Origin: CAZIKF01 sp964539825
Lineage (GTDB): Bacteria; Muiribacteriota; UBA6191
Direction of reading: 5' to 3'
DNA: 64,000 bases
NCBI GenBank assembly: GCA_964539825.1
Contig: CAZIKF010000022.1
Span: 20,782-84,781, forward strand
In this document: in pieces, positions 1-8,586 of the stretch
How positions within the stretch are numbered: position 1 is the first letter of the stretch
Layout: each line of letters starts with the position of its first letter
The notes under the pieces: generated by a model
Database searches by the model: none
What the model was told of the DNA's origin: nothing
What the model saw: the letters and a program-made list of their open reading frames with translations, nothing else
Made by a program: the position numbers and the translations under genes

Positions 1-1275
1 GTAGAAAAACTCATGAAGGCAGCCAGGCAGTCAGGCGCCGGGGCGATTCATCCAGGATATGGTTTTCTTTCTGAGAAGGTTGAATTAGCAATAGCCTGTG
101 AGAGAGAAGGAATCATTTTCATAGGGCCTCCTATTGAAGCGATTCGACTCATGGGGGATAAAGCTCTCTCTAAAGGCATGATGAAGGAAGGCGGTGTTCC
201 TACCATCCCGGGATTTGTCCTGAACCCGGATCCTGGTGAGTGGGAGGAAAACCTGCACAAAGCCAGGGAACTTGGATTTCCAGTAATGGTCAAGGCGGCA
301 GCCGGGGGGGGGGGTAAAGGTATGCGTCGTGTGGATTGCGTTGAAGAGTTTTCTGCCGCTGTTGAGACCTGTGCCAGTGAAGCGCGCTCTTCCTTTGCCG
401 ATGATCGATTGCTCGTAGAGAAATACATCATGAATCCACGACACATTGAAGTTCAGATCTTTGGTGACAATTACGGCAACCTGGTACATGTGAATGAGAG
501 AGAATGCTCCATTCAAAGAAGAAATCAGAAGATCATAGAAGAGTGTCCCGCTCCCAGACTGGCCGAAAAAATCCGCCGGAAAATGCGAAAGGCGGCTTTA
601 CTAGCCGCACAGTTGGTTCACTATCGCAATGCGGGAACCGTTGAATTTGTCCTCGGCGAAGACTCGAATTTTTATTTCCTGGAAATGAACACAAGGATTC
701 AGGTAGAGCATCCCGTCACCGAAATGGTTCATTCAGTAGACCTGGTTCAGGAGCAAATTCGTGTAGCACTTGGCTATGAACTATCCATGACACAAGAACC
801 GCAGGCTTCAGGTCATGCTATTGAAGTAAGGATCTATGCCGAAGCTCCCTTAGATGAAAACCGCCCATCCTGCGGTAAAATCGTGGACCTGCAATGGCCG
901 GATTCCCCAGGTCAGTTGAGAATTGACACGGGGATTCAAAAAGGTTCGGAAGTGTCTCCTTTCTTTGATCCTATGCTCGCCAAAATTATTGCCCATGGAT
1001 CCACACGAAAACAGGCACGACAAATTATGACAAAGGCTCTTGAAGATCTGGTTTTATTAGGGGTGGAGACTAATGTTTCCTATCTGCTCACGATTCTTCG
1101 TGATGAGAGTTTCGCGGAAGCTCGGCTGCATACTGGCTTTTTGGATGAAAATAAGCTGGATGAGAAACATCGTAAGGAGATGGGGCAATTTGAGGTAGTG
1201 GATCATGCCCTGGCACATGTAACCCTCTTGAGAACGGCCGCGGTGAAAACCCCGGATCCATTCATCATCAAGTGA
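1..1275 (+). CDS. Biotin carboxylase subunit of an acyl-CoA carboxylase (5' end outside window)
   Basis: ATP-dependent carboxylation of biotin, the first half-reaction of acetyl-, propionyl- or methylcrotonyl-CoA carboxylase, in the cytoplasm. The frame is open from base 1, and the first residues (VEKLM...) already align inside the family, so roughly 70-80 N-terminal residues lie off the window. Visible motifs are IHPGYGFLSE near the start, the ATP-grasp glycine loop AAAGGGGKGMR (about bases 298-330), EKYIMNPRHIEVQ, and the signature EMNTRIQVEHPVTEMV. The product stops right after the biotin carboxylase domain. The biotinyl domain is a separate gene 13 bases downstream in another frame. The following HMG-CoA lyase gene makes 3-methylcrotonyl-CoA (leucine) carboxylation the likeliest role, but the substrate is set by a carboxyltransferase subunit not seen here. 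Confidence 0.93.
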   Translation, partial: VEKLMKAARQSGAGAIHPGYGFLSEKVELAIACEREGIIFIGPPIEAIRLMGDKALSKGMMKEGGVPTIPGFVLNPDPGEWEENLHKARELGFPVMVKAAAGGGGKGMRRVDCVEEFSAAVETCASEARSSFADDRLLVEKYIMNPRHIEVQIFGDNYGNLVHVNERECSIQRRNQKIIEECPAPRLAEKIRRKMRKAALLAAQLVHYRNAGTVEFVLGEDSNFYFLEMNTRIQVEHPVTEMVHSVDLVQEQIRVALGYELSMTQEPQASGHAIEVRIYAEAPLDENRPSCGKIVDLQWPDSPGQLRIDTGIQKGSEVSPFFDPMLAKIIAHGSTRKQARQIMTKALEDLVLLGVETNVSYLLTILRDESFAEARLHTGFLDENKLDEKHRKEMGQFEVVDHALAHVTLLRTAAVKTPDPFIIK

Positions 1276-1288
1276 AACTTGGACTGCA

Positions 1289-1810
1289 ATGATATATAAA
1301 AAGTTTAAGCTGTGTAATGCGGGCTTAGCTGCTTCCAGGGAGCTTCGCATTGAGCTGGATAGGGAAAACGGAAAACTCACCCTTCACACACCACAAAAAA
1401 AGAGTCGTTCCTCACTTAATTCAATAGGTAATCGAGGAACTATGATTGTAGACAATCAAAGAGTTTCCCTGGCCTGGAAACAAGAAGACGAGACGCTTTT
1501 TTTGTGCATTGGCGGCAGAAATTACATTTTCCAGGAGATACCCTCCTTTGAAGAAACGGACGAAGAAGAGTCCGGAGATACTATTGTTCGGGCACGTATG
1601 CCTGGAAAAATTCTGAGAATCGGACCTGGCGAAGGCTCCTTAATTCAAAAAGGTGATGAGTTATTGGTTATGGAATCCATGAAAATGGAATCGAAGATTC
1701 TATCAAATCGAATGGGTTCTATTCAGGAAATTTTTGTTAAAGAAGGTGAGTTGGTACAAGCAGACCAGCAGTTATTGAGGATCCATGACTCAGAAGATTC
1801 GAATCGTTGA
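1289..1810 (+). CDS. Biotin carboxyl carrier protein of acyl-CoA carboxylase
   Basis: 173 residues. The C-terminal ~75 residues form a biotinyl/lipoyl domain with the biotinylation motif ESMKM; Lys132 is the predicted biotin acceptor. Residues 1-95 are variable and would correspond to the linker/BT region of a methylcrotonyl- or propionyl-CoA carboxylase alpha chain. It follows the biotin carboxylase gene after 13 bases and overlaps the HMG-CoA lyase gene by 26 bases, so the three are probably co-transcribed. In most relatives the carboxylase and carrier domains are one chain; here they are split and in different frames. A real split subunit and an old frameshift both fit, and the intact ends of both proteins favour the split. 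Confidence 0.85.
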   Translation: MIYKKFKLCNAGLAASRELRIELDRENGKLTLHTPQKKSRSSLNSIGNRGTMIVDNQRVSLAWKQEDETLFLCIGGRNYIFQEIPSFEETDEEESGDTIVRARMPGKILRIGPGEGSLIQKGDELLVMESMKMESKILSNRMGSIQEIFVKEGELVQADQQLLRIHDSEDSNR

Positions 1811-2684
1811 GGTTGGGCCCAGGGATGGGCTCCAGAATGTGAAAGTTCAAGTTCCTCTGGATCTTCGAGAACGTCTGATTCAAAATCTAAGAATGGCTGG
1901 TCTGAAGGAAATTGAAATCGGGTCCTTTGTTTCCGAAAAATGGGTTCCGCAGATGGCCGGAACCCAGGAACTCTGCCAGCGTTTTCATGGAAATCAAAAA
2001 GGATTAATGGCTTTGGTTCCCAATCGGAAGGGATTCGATTCCTTTCTTGAATCGGGACTAGAGAAATTAGCCTTCTTCACGGCAGCTTCTGAAGAATTCA
2101 ACCTGAAGAATACCAACAAATCCATTGAAGATTCCCTACGGGGCTACCAGACGCTAGCGTGTGAAGCGAGAGACAAGGATTTATTCATTCGCATGTATGT
2201 TTCTACGGTATTTCATTGTCCCTACAGCGGTCGAGTAGCTCTTAAAGATCTTGACTCGGTATTTTGTTTTCTAGACCAGCTTCCTTTTGATGAACTGTCC
2301 TTAGGTGACACGATTGGGAAGGCTACTCCCAGGGAGGTGCGAGAGGTTACCAAACTGGCTCTCTCACACTTCGAAGGATCCCGGATTACCTACCATTTTC
2401 ACGATACCTACGGAATGGCACTTTCGAATGTTAGTACTGCGATGGATGCCGGAATTTCTTCTTTTGACTCTTCTGTCTCAGGCTTAGGGGGTTGTCCATA
2501 TGCCCCGGGTGCCAGCGGTAATCTGGCTACCGAGGACCTCGTCTATTTATGCGAGGCTCAGGGAATGTCAACGGGTATTGACCTCCAGTCTCTATGTTTG
2601 GTTTCAGATGAAATCGACAGGTTTCTGAATCGCAATTCTCCCTCCAGGGTTCAGGCGGTTTTCAAAAACCAGGCGATTAGTTGA
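1785..2684 (+). CDS. mvaB: Hydroxymethylglutaryl-CoA lyase
   Basis: Cleaves 3-hydroxy-3-methylglutaryl-CoA to acetoacetate and acetyl-CoA, the last step of leucine degradation. 299 residues, normal length for the family. The N-terminal EVGPRDGLQNV motif carries the metal-binding and catalytic Arg-Asp pair, and the family signature SVSGLGGCPYAPGASGN contains catalytic Cys237. HFHDTYGMAL supplies the metal-binding histidines of the TIM barrel. It overlaps the biotin carrier gene by 26 bases, and the next gene begins 1 base after its stop. The neighbouring carboxylase genes support a leucine/isovalerate pathway. The enoyl-CoA hydratase and carboxyltransferase that complete it are not in the window. 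Confidence 0.95.
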   Translation: MTQKIRIVEVGPRDGLQNVKVQVPLDLRERLIQNLRMAGLKEIEIGSFVSEKWVPQMAGTQELCQRFHGNQKGLMALVPNRKGFDSFLESGLEKLAFFTAASEEFNLKNTNKSIEDSLRGYQTLACEARDKDLFIRMYVSTVFHCPYSGRVALKDLDSVFCFLDQLPFDELSLGDTIGKATPREVREVTKLALSHFEGSRITYHFHDTYGMALSNVSTAMDAGISSFDSSVSGLGGCPYAPGASGNLATEDLVYLCEAQGMSTGIDLQSLCLVSDEIDRFLNRNSPSRVQAVFKNQAIS

Positions 2685-2685
2685 T

Positions 2686-3303
2686 ATGGGACGATCCATT
2701 GCTTTTATTGATTTTGATGGAACGCTGACAAAGAAAGATAGCTTTACTCTTTTTGTGATTTACGCACTGAGCTGGCCAGCTTTGATCATCAAGGGAGTAC
2801 TTTTTCTACCTTTTGCAATGCTGTTTCTCATGAGATTACTGCCAAACTCGGTGGCAAAACAGCTAGCGGTCAAGTTCTTCTTTCGCGGGCGCAATGCGAA
2901 TGAGCTTGAAAAAATGGGTGAAGATTTTGCCAGGAAGAGAATCTCAATCCTGCTAAGGCCAGGAGTCTTGGAAAGAATACGCTGGCATCAGCAACAGGAG
3001 CATAAAACCGTAATTGTTTCTGCGTCACTTCGCTACTGGCTTCAATCCTGGTGTAAAGAAAATAGCCTGGAGTTGATCTGTACTGAACTCGAAGAAAACG
3101 AAGGTACTGTTACCGGAAGGCTTGTTCCTCGTAATTGTTTTGGCCCGGAGAAAGTCCGCAAAATCCAGGAGCGATTCGATCTAAAAAGCTATGATACGAT
3201 CTACGCTTATGGTGATACTCGAGGGGATAGAGAAATGCTTGCCATGGCTCATCAAAGCTATTTTAAGCCCTTTCGCGGAAGATTTGAGTTCGAGAGTCAG
3301 TGA
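2686..3303 (+). CDS. HAD-superfamily IB phosphatase (PSP/PgpC-like)
   Basis: 205 residues. Motif I FIDFDGTLT gives nucleophile Asp9 and acid/base Asp11, motif II is the Ser in VIVSASLRYW, and GDTRGD (176-181) supplies the Mg-binding acidic residues. A hydrophobic stretch at about residues 26-50 could dip into the membrane, as in the PgpC/YfhB type that dephosphorylates phosphatidylglycerophosphate, but substrate assignment is a guess; phosphoserine phosphatase-like or lipid-phosphate activity are both possible. The start follows the HMG-CoA lyase stop by one base, and its own stop overlaps the GTG start of cysC. It is therefore probably part of a transcript that runs into cysC. Confidence 0.8.
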   Translation: MGRSIAFIDFDGTLTKKDSFTLFVIYALSWPALIIKGVLFLPFAMLFLMRLLPNSVAKQLAVKFFFRGRNANELEKMGEDFARKRISILLRPGVLERIRWHQQQEHKTVIVSASLRYWLQSWCKENSLELICTELEENEGTVTGRLVPRNCFGPEKVRKIQERFDLKSYDTIYAYGDTRGDREMLAMAHQSYFKPFRGRFEFESQ

Positions 3304-3887
3304 CCATGAAACAGAATCTAACCATAGAGAATTCCCTGGTTCAGAGAAATGGTCGGGAGGCATTAAACGGTCACAAAGGCCGTGCCCTCTGGTTCACTGG
3401 CCTCAGCGGGTCCGGCAAAAGTACTCTGGCTCGTAGCCTGGAACAGGAACTTCATTCCAGAGAAATTCGAACTTTTCTTTTGGACGGCGATAATCTAAGG
3501 AGGGGTCTCAGCCGGGGTCTGGGCTTTTCCAATGAAGATCGGGAGGAAAATATTCGCCGAGCCGCGGAGGTCTGTAGGCTCATGGTTGAGGCCGGTATAG
3601 TGGTTCTCGCGGCGTTTATTTCCCCGCTGGCTTCACACAGAGCGATGGCGAAAAAGATCATCGGAGAGCAGGATTTTGAGGAGATCTTTGTATCTTGTCC
3701 TCTGGAGGTTTGTGTACAACGAGATCCGAAGGGATTTTACGCCAGGGCGAATAGTGGTGAAATCAAAGATTATACCGGTCTGGATTCAGCTTATGAGGAA
3801 CCTGAACATCCTGATCTTAAGATTGATGCCGCGGGAAAAACTCAGCAGCAGTGTATACAGAAGTTACTTAAGTTTTACGGTGTTTGA
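3300..3887 (+). CDS. cysC: Adenylyl-sulfate kinase
   Basis: Phosphorylates adenosine 5'-phosphosulfate with ATP to give PAPS, the universal sulfate donor. 195 residues. The P-loop is GLSGSGKST (34-42), followed by LLDGDNLRRGL and the family block ending NEDREENIRRAAEV; the RDPKGFYARA segment and a C-terminal DYTGLDSAYEEP block are also typical. The GTG start at 3300 overlaps the previous stop (GTGA); ATG at 3306 is an alternative. No ATP sulfurylase or PAPS reductase lies nearby, so assimilation is not indicated. A PAPS-using sulfotransferase is encoded at 27758-28810 in the glycan locus, which suggests that this kinase serves sulfation. Confidence 0.93.
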   Translation: MTMKQNLTIENSLVQRNGREALNGHKGRALWFTGLSGSGKSTLARSLEQELHSREIRTFLLDGDNLRRGLSRGLGFSNEDREENIRRAAEVCRLMVEAGIVVLAAFISPLASHRAMAKKIIGEQDFEEIFVSCPLEVCVQRDPKGFYARANSGEIKDYTGLDSAYEEPEHPDLKIDAAGKTQQQCIQKLLKFYGV

Positions 3888-3900
3888 GAAATGATTTCAT

Positions 3901-6612
3901 ATGACTAAACAGCCTATACTAAAGGACTGGCTGAACTCTGATATCAGTTCTTTTGAGCAGTTTTGGCCCACTCTTGAGTCCTTGCACGAGGCTTATGGTA
4001 ATCCCGAGTTGAAGCGCATCTTACGAATTTCACAGAAGCCCGAAGGTGCTAATGTGAGCCTGCTATTTTTGCTAGCTGACTTTTTGATCGTAATTGATGA
4101 ACCGTGCTGTCTTGGGAAACTGGTAGATCTCTGTTCATCAATCAATCTGAAGGAGAAAGACCAGATTTTTTGGTCGACTGGATTTAGTTTGCTGGCTCAA
4201 TGCAAAAGTGAGTTTCTTCCCGAGTCAAAGGAGATTTTGAGTTTCCAGAACTACCCTGGAATGAATACGGTTCAAAAGGCGTTTTCCGAATATCTCGCCG
4301 CTTTATTCCAGTTTCGTAGTGGAAGGTTTGTGCGCGCTCTTGATCCACTCGATAAAGTTCTGAACATCCTTAAGAAACAGCCCTTTTCAATTCTGGAGGT
4401 CTGGTCCCATAGCCTGCGGGCTATTATTGAGAAAGAATGTGATCAGATACATAGCGCGATTTCTTCATGCCTTTCAGCTATTCAAATTGCACGTACTAAC
4501 GGCTTTACCAGCAGGCTCTGTGAAATCGGCAATCAAAGTGCATTACTGTACTTGAGCATTGATGATCAGAACCACTCTCGTGAGATGTTACGCACCTCTC
4601 TTCACTACTCTGACCAGGTGGGGAGTGAATATCTCAGGGCTTGCACCTACCTTAATCTCGCCGCTGATAAGATGTACGAAGGAGACCTGGACGGTGCCCT
4701 CGAAGACCTGAAAATATGTGTAAGTACTTTCAAGTCCTTACATAGTCAGGAAAAGCTGGCTTTCGCATATTTTGACTGTTTCCGGTGCTATCAATCCAAG
4801 GGGCAAGCGGATCACTGTGATTCCATCCTGCGGGAAATTGAACTTTGCATCGAGGGTATGAGCGATGTAGAAGACTTAAGGTTCAAGGTGATCAGAGCTC
4901 GATCGGAAATGGAGCTACAGACTCAGAATTTTCAGGCAGCTTTGAAACTGGTTGAAGAATCTCTGTCTGAACGAAGACATCTCAGAGAGTCTATAGGTTA
5001 CGGGGCTTTGGAGCGTTTCCGTTCGAATCTAATCATTCGAAAGCTCATCGTCGATCACGACCTTATTCCTGCTACCAGGTTAGCCATGGCCGAAGCTGAG
5101 GCGCAAAGGTTAGATGTGTCAATCCCAAGCATCCTGGTCAAGTCTCATGAATTGATGCCCACCGACTATTGTCATTTACTAATTGAGAAGTTTGGCTACC
5201 AGGTTCCCGAACCTCAAGATTACAGATTAGTGACTTCTGACCTCCAAGAAATCATCTCCTTCCGATTTGCCCAGGATCACAACATATTGCCGATTGGTAT
5301 TGGGGATGGCGTCTTTACAATCATCGTCTCAGACCCTCTGGATGAGAAAACAATACGCGCAGTAGGAGTCCTCAGTGAGATGGAAGTCCAGGTCAAAATT
5401 GCGGATCCAGAAATCCTTGCAGTCCGCATTAGCGAATGTTACTCGATTCAATCGCAGAGCCTATTTCATGAAGATTACCCGGTTTTTCTAGAAAATATCC
5501 TCAACCTTGCTAATCGATTTGGGGTTTCCGATATTCATATCTTTCCGGACAAGGATCATACCGGAGTTCAATTTCGTATTGATGGTGTAATGCAGCATGT
5601 AGAGCACTTTAGTAAGGATCATCATTCTCCCCTCGTAAATGTGATTAAGCTATGGGCGGAATTGGATCTGGCAATACATTCCATTCCGCAGGACGGGCGG
5701 TTTGAGTACGGAAGGTTTGCCTATAGAGTCTCGACCGCGCCTATGCTTCACGGAGAAAAGACTGTTCTGCGTCTGATCTCGGGGACAATGCCACATCTTG
5801 AGCTATTGGGAATTGAAGAAAGTATTCTCAGGGATGTGCTCAAAGTCAGTCAAAGAAGTGGGGGTATGTTTCTTGTTACCGGTCCGACCGGTTCAGGAAA
5901 GACGTCCACACTCTATGCCATTCTCAATGAACTCAATGATTATAAGCGGAGTATACTCACAGTTGAAGACCCTGTGGAAAACGATCTAAAGAACATCGCC
6001 CAAAGCCAGGTGAACCGCTCCAAAGGCTATACTTTTAATTCGGCTCTGGCCTGTTTTTTACGCCAGGACCCCGATGTGATCCTGGTGGGGGAGATTCGCG
6101 ACGAAGAGACGGCTCAGATCGCTGTGCGAGCTTCTTTGACGGGTATTATGGTTTTCTCTACTCTGCACACTTATAACACCTACTCGACGATCAATCGTCT
6201 TAAGGACCTGGGAACCAGTCCTTACCTCCTTGCCGAATCGGTTCATGGAATTCTTTGCCAGAGATTGGTTCGCTCCCTTTGCGCCCGATGTAAAAAGATC
6301 TCCGAACCAGATATTGAGAAGTACTACCAGTTTCGAGAGTATCTTGAGGAGCTGCGAGGATTAGAGTCCTTCTCCATCTTCAGCCCAATGGGTTGTAATC
6401 ATTGTCAAAAGCTTGGCTATAGAGGCCGAACTCTGATTTGTGAATGGCTCCCAATTGATCAAAGCTCCAGAGATTTGATCCTGAATTCCGCCCAATTAGA
6501 TCAATTTGAGGCTCACTTCAAGGAGCAAAACTTAATCTCCCTGGCCCACTCTGGATTTCTTAAGGTTCTCAGGGGTGAAACCACCTTTCAAGAAGTCATG
6601 AGGGTTCTATGA
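3901..6612 (+). CDS. GspE/PilB-family secretion ATPase with long TPR-like N-terminal region
   Basis: 903 residues, far longer than typical GspE or PilB (about 500-600). Residues 1 to ~430 are helical, TPR-like repeats without a catalytic motif. Around 446-520 is a GspE-type N-terminal domain (ISFRFAQDHNILPI...). The ATPase core has Walker A GPTGSGKT at 661-668, an Asp box (LTVEDPVE), a Walker B region DPDVILVGEIRDEE near 722-735, a His box, and the tetracysteine zinc site CARC (794-797) with CNHC (about 832-835). It is the hexameric cytoplasmic motor of a type II secretion, type IV pilus or related system. No pilin, platform or secretin gene is near, so it is an orphan here. The N-terminal repeats may recruit a partner protein. 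Confidence 0.88.
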   Translation: MTKQPILKDWLNSDISSFEQFWPTLESLHEAYGNPELKRILRISQKPEGANVSLLFLLADFLIVIDEPCCLGKLVDLCSSINLKEKDQIFWSTGFSLLAQCKSEFLPESKEILSFQNYPGMNTVQKAFSEYLAALFQFRSGRFVRALDPLDKVLNILKKQPFSILEVWSHSLRAIIEKECDQIHSAISSCLSAIQIARTNGFTSRLCEIGNQSALLYLSIDDQNHSREMLRTSLHYSDQVGSEYLRACTYLNLAADKMYEGDLDGALEDLKICVSTFKSLHSQEKLAFAYFDCFRCYQSKGQADHCDSILREIELCIEGMSDVEDLRFKVIRARSEMELQTQNFQAALKLVEESLSERRHLRESIGYGALERFRSNLIIRKLIVDHDLIPATRLAMAEAEAQRLDVSIPSILVKSHELMPTDYCHLLIEKFGYQVPEPQDYRLVTSDLQEIISFRFAQDHNILPIGIGDGVFTIIVSDPLDEKTIRAVGVLSEMEVQVKIADPEILAVRISECYSIQSQSLFHEDYPVFLENILNLANRFGVSDIHIFPDKDHTGVQFRIDGVMQHVEHFSKDHHSPLVNVIKLWAELDLAIHSIPQDGRFEYGRFAYRVSTAPMLHGEKTVLRLISGTMPHLELLGIEESILRDVLKVSQRSGGMFLVTGPTGSGKTSTLYAILNELNDYKRSILTVEDPVENDLKNIAQSQVNRSKGYTFNSALACFLRQDPDVILVGEIRDEETAQIAVRASLTGIMVFSTLHTYNTYSTINRLKDLGTSPYLLAESVHGILCQRLVRSLCARCKKISEPDIEKYYQFREYLEELRGLESFSIFSPMGCNHCQKLGYRGRTLICEWLPIDQSSRDLILNSAQLDQFEAHFKEQNLISLAHSGFLKVLRGETTFQEVMRVL

Positions 6613-6708
6613 GTTCTTTGGATCATCCTTTCCCAGCCTCAGGTTGAGGGTCCGATGAAAGGAGTTCACACTCTGCTCAAATCTCAAAGAGCTCAACCTT
6701 GATGCAAA

Positions 6709-6744
6709 TGACGTTTTACCGCGTCAATCAAAGTATGCTTTGAT
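6709..6744 (+). promoter_or_regulatory. Two abutting hairpins in the leader of the zinc-ribbon gene
   Basis: TGACG (6709-6713) pairs with CGTCA (6722-6726) around an 8-base loop. Immediately next to it ATCAAAG (6727-6733) pairs with CTTTGAT (6738-6744) around TATG. Both stems are perfect. The second ends six bases before the GTG start at 6751, so folding would hide the ribosome-binding region. There is no U-run, so a simple terminator is unlikely; a translational control element or protein-binding dyad is inferred. Confidence 0.4.
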
Positions 6745-6750
6745 AGAGAA

Positions 6751-7407
6751 GTGACCAGTTCTGCCAGGTGTCCCGAGTGTTTTTTAGAACTCAAGCCATT
6801 CCAGCTTGGTTCAGTAGAGCTGGACTTTTGCCAGGAATGCCACGGTCTCTGGTTTGATCGGGGAGAGCTTTTAAAGACCTCCAAAGGCGTTCATTTCGGA
6901 ACTAAGAAAATCCCTCCCATGTTCAAGAAAAAAGTGAGGGAAATCCAAAGTCGACCACGTCCTTGTGTACGCTGCAACGTCAGTCTGGAAATTCTTGATT
7001 ACGAGGGTGTGGAGATTGATATTTGCGAGATTTGTCGCGGCATCTGGCTGGATGCAAACGAGTTGCCAAGCCTGATTCGCCGCTTCTACACCAAAGTGAG
7101 TACAGCTAAAGAAGGGCTTCTTCCTTCTGAGCTTCAACGAGCAGGTGAAATTCTTACCCTCGACTATCTTGTAGATCAAATGAAAACGGATCGCAACTCT
7201 ATCTCAGAGTTTGGAAGGGACCTGCTCAGCGAAATGGGATCCGAAGTTAGAGATGAGTTCATAGAGGCAGGAATTGAGATTGGACTTGAGACTCTCATTG
7301 AAGTAGGGGCTGAAGCAGGGCTTGAGGTGGGGGCTGAGGTGGGACTTGAGATCGGGGCAGAAATTGGAGCCGCGATACTAACTTTTCTGCTAGGGATGCT
7401 GAGCTAA
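6751..7407 (+). CDS. Double zf-TFIIB zinc-ribbon protein with Gly/Glu tetrad-repeat tail
   Basis: 218 residues, GTG start. Two zinc ribbons of the TFIIB-like type: Cys7/Cys10/Cys27/Cys30 and Cys72/Cys75/Cys92/Cys95, each followed by the family's G-[LI]-W-[FL]-D signature. Residues 110-170 form a linker. Residues 171-206 consist of nine four-residue units of the form hydrophobic-Glu-hydrophobic-Gly (one unit deviates), then a short hydrophobic end AAILTFLLGMLS. Proteins of this family are small and poorly characterised; function unknown. The C-terminal tail could be a glycine-zipper-like membrane or oligomerisation segment. It stands alone between the GspE-type gene and a convergent acetyltransferase gene. 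Confidence 0.8.
   Translation: MTSSARCPECFLELKPFQLGSVELDFCQECHGLWFDRGELLKTSKGVHFGTKKIPPMFKKKVREIQSRPRPCVRCNVSLEILDYEGVEIDICEICRGIWLDANELPSLIRRFYTKVSTAKEGLLPSELQRAGEILTLDYLVDQMKTDRNSISEFGRDLLSEMGSEVRDEFIEAGIEIGLETLIEVGAEAGLEVGAEVGLEIGAEIGAAILTFLLGMLS
7261..7368 (+). repeat. Coding 12-base repeat (xE-phi-G tetrads)
   Basis: Nine consecutive codon quartets encode IEAG, IEIG, LETL, IEVG, AEAG, LEVG, AEVG, LEIG, AEIG. At the DNA level the units are similar to GAGGTGGGGGCT but diverged, so the repeat is old or under protein-level selection. Confidence 0.7.
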
Positions 7408-7421
7408 GATTCGTAGAAGTA

Positions 7422-7832
7422 CTATTGGGTCCTTCCGCTTTGATTCGCAAAGTTTCTCTTTACCATCCCTACACACCGATTGAATCCTAAGAAATTGTAG
7501 AAAGGCATTAGAGATTCATCACACACGATGTCAATCGCGTACATGTTCTCTAAGGTTGAGACCATTCTTCTTACTAACTCCCGCCCAATTCCCTGCCCCT
7601 GAAATTCAGGCAATACCTCTAGAAGAGGGATAAATGAGTAAAAAACACCATCGGAGAGGGCGTTAACAAATCCAACGCAACAATCCTCATTGAAGGCAAG
7701 CCAGGCAGCATAGCTACCCTGAAGAATTTCAAGATGAGCCGAAGGGCTTGGATGATTTGGCCACCCAACAAAAAAACCATCTAGCTGTTGAGATCTTAAG
7801 TTCCCAATATCATTGGTATAGGTTATGGACAT
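7422..7832 (-). CDS. GNAT-family N-acetyltransferase
   Basis: 136 residues. The acetyl-CoA pyrophosphate-binding motif is QGQGIG (78-83) following LEVLPEFQ, and a C-terminal FYNFLGF segment is typical of GNAT strand 6/7. The substrate (a protein amine or small molecule) cannot be told. It reads towards the zinc-ribbon gene (14 bases between stops) and lies 15 bases after the end of the TPMT-family gene, so the two minus-strand genes are probably co-transcribed. Confidence 0.85.
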   Translation of the reverse strand: MSITYTNDIGNLRSQQLDGFFVGWPNHPSPSAHLEILQGSYAAWLAFNEDCCVGFVNALSDGVFYSFIPLLEVLPEFQGQGIGRELVRRMVSTLENMYAIDIVCDESLMPFYNFLGFNRCVGMVKRNFANQSGRTQ

Positions 7833-7847
7833 AATACAGTCTTTCAG

Positions 7848-8510
7848 TCAGGTCCGAACCATGAGAGTAGCTACTTCCTTCACGAGAGGAATACCGGCAT
7901 CACGGAATTTTGGATTTTTGGGAATGATTTCCTTTTGCTGAATTTCCTGGATATGGAAGTCATTGGAAAAGAGATCACGGATCTCTGCTCCTGGAACTGA
8001 AAACGGGGGACCCATCTCAGAAGGTGCTTGGAATTCAAACGTGATCAACAAAGTTCGACAGCCGCGAACCAGTAATTTACCAAGCTGTAGAGCATATTTT
8101 CTTCGCATTTCAGGTGGAAATGCCACGAGTGAAGCACGGTCATAACAGGCCTGACAGTCCCTTGTAGACTCAAGAGTAAGGCAAAAATAATCTCCGACAA
8201 AAATTTCTGTGTGCTGGGCTGCAAAGGACTTAAGTACCTTACCTTGAGAGGTGTGCCGAGATTCCGTTGGCTCACATGAGAAATACTTTCTGACAGCATT
8301 TTCTGACACTTCTATCCCCAGAACTGAATGTCCCTGCTCCTCTAGCCATCGCATATCCACACTCTTACCGCAAAGCGGAACAAATACTCTGGTCCCTGAA
8401 TAAGGCGCCCAGGAAGGATAGGAGTCAATGAGTAGGGCATTGGGAAACTTCTGGTCAAAGAGAGGGCTATCCTGTTCCTCCCACAGCTGCCTCCAAAATC
8501 CAAGATCCAT
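7848..8510 (-). CDS. Thiopurine S-methyltransferase (TPMT) family methyltransferase
   Basis: 220 residues, the usual length of bacterial TPMT (Tpm). The N-terminal FWRQLWEEQDSP segment, the SAM-binding block RVFVPLCGKSVDMRWLEEQG with GHSVLGIEVSE, and CYDRASLVAFPPEMR are all family hallmarks. Bacterial members methylate thiopurines, tellurite/selenite species or other thiol-like substrates; the physiological substrate here is unknown. First gene of a two-gene minus-strand unit with the GNAT gene. A 170-base divergent region separates it from the glycan locus. Confidence 0.88.
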   Translation of the reverse strand: MDLGFWRQLWEEQDSPLFDQKFPNALLIDSYPSWAPYSGTRVFVPLCGKSVDMRWLEEQGHSVLGIEVSENAVRKYFSCEPTESRHTSQGKVLKSFAAQHTEIFVGDYFCLTLESTRDCQACYDRASLVAFPPEMRRKYALQLGKLLVRGCRTLLITFEFQAPSEMGPPFSVPGAEIRDLFSNDFHIQEIQQKEIIPKNPKFRDAGIPLVKEVATLMVRT

Positions 8511-8586
8511 GCTTTTGAATTCTATAGACCTTAGCCATTGGTTGTCATGGAATACTGAAAATGAATAGGCGGGGTATCAATGAATT

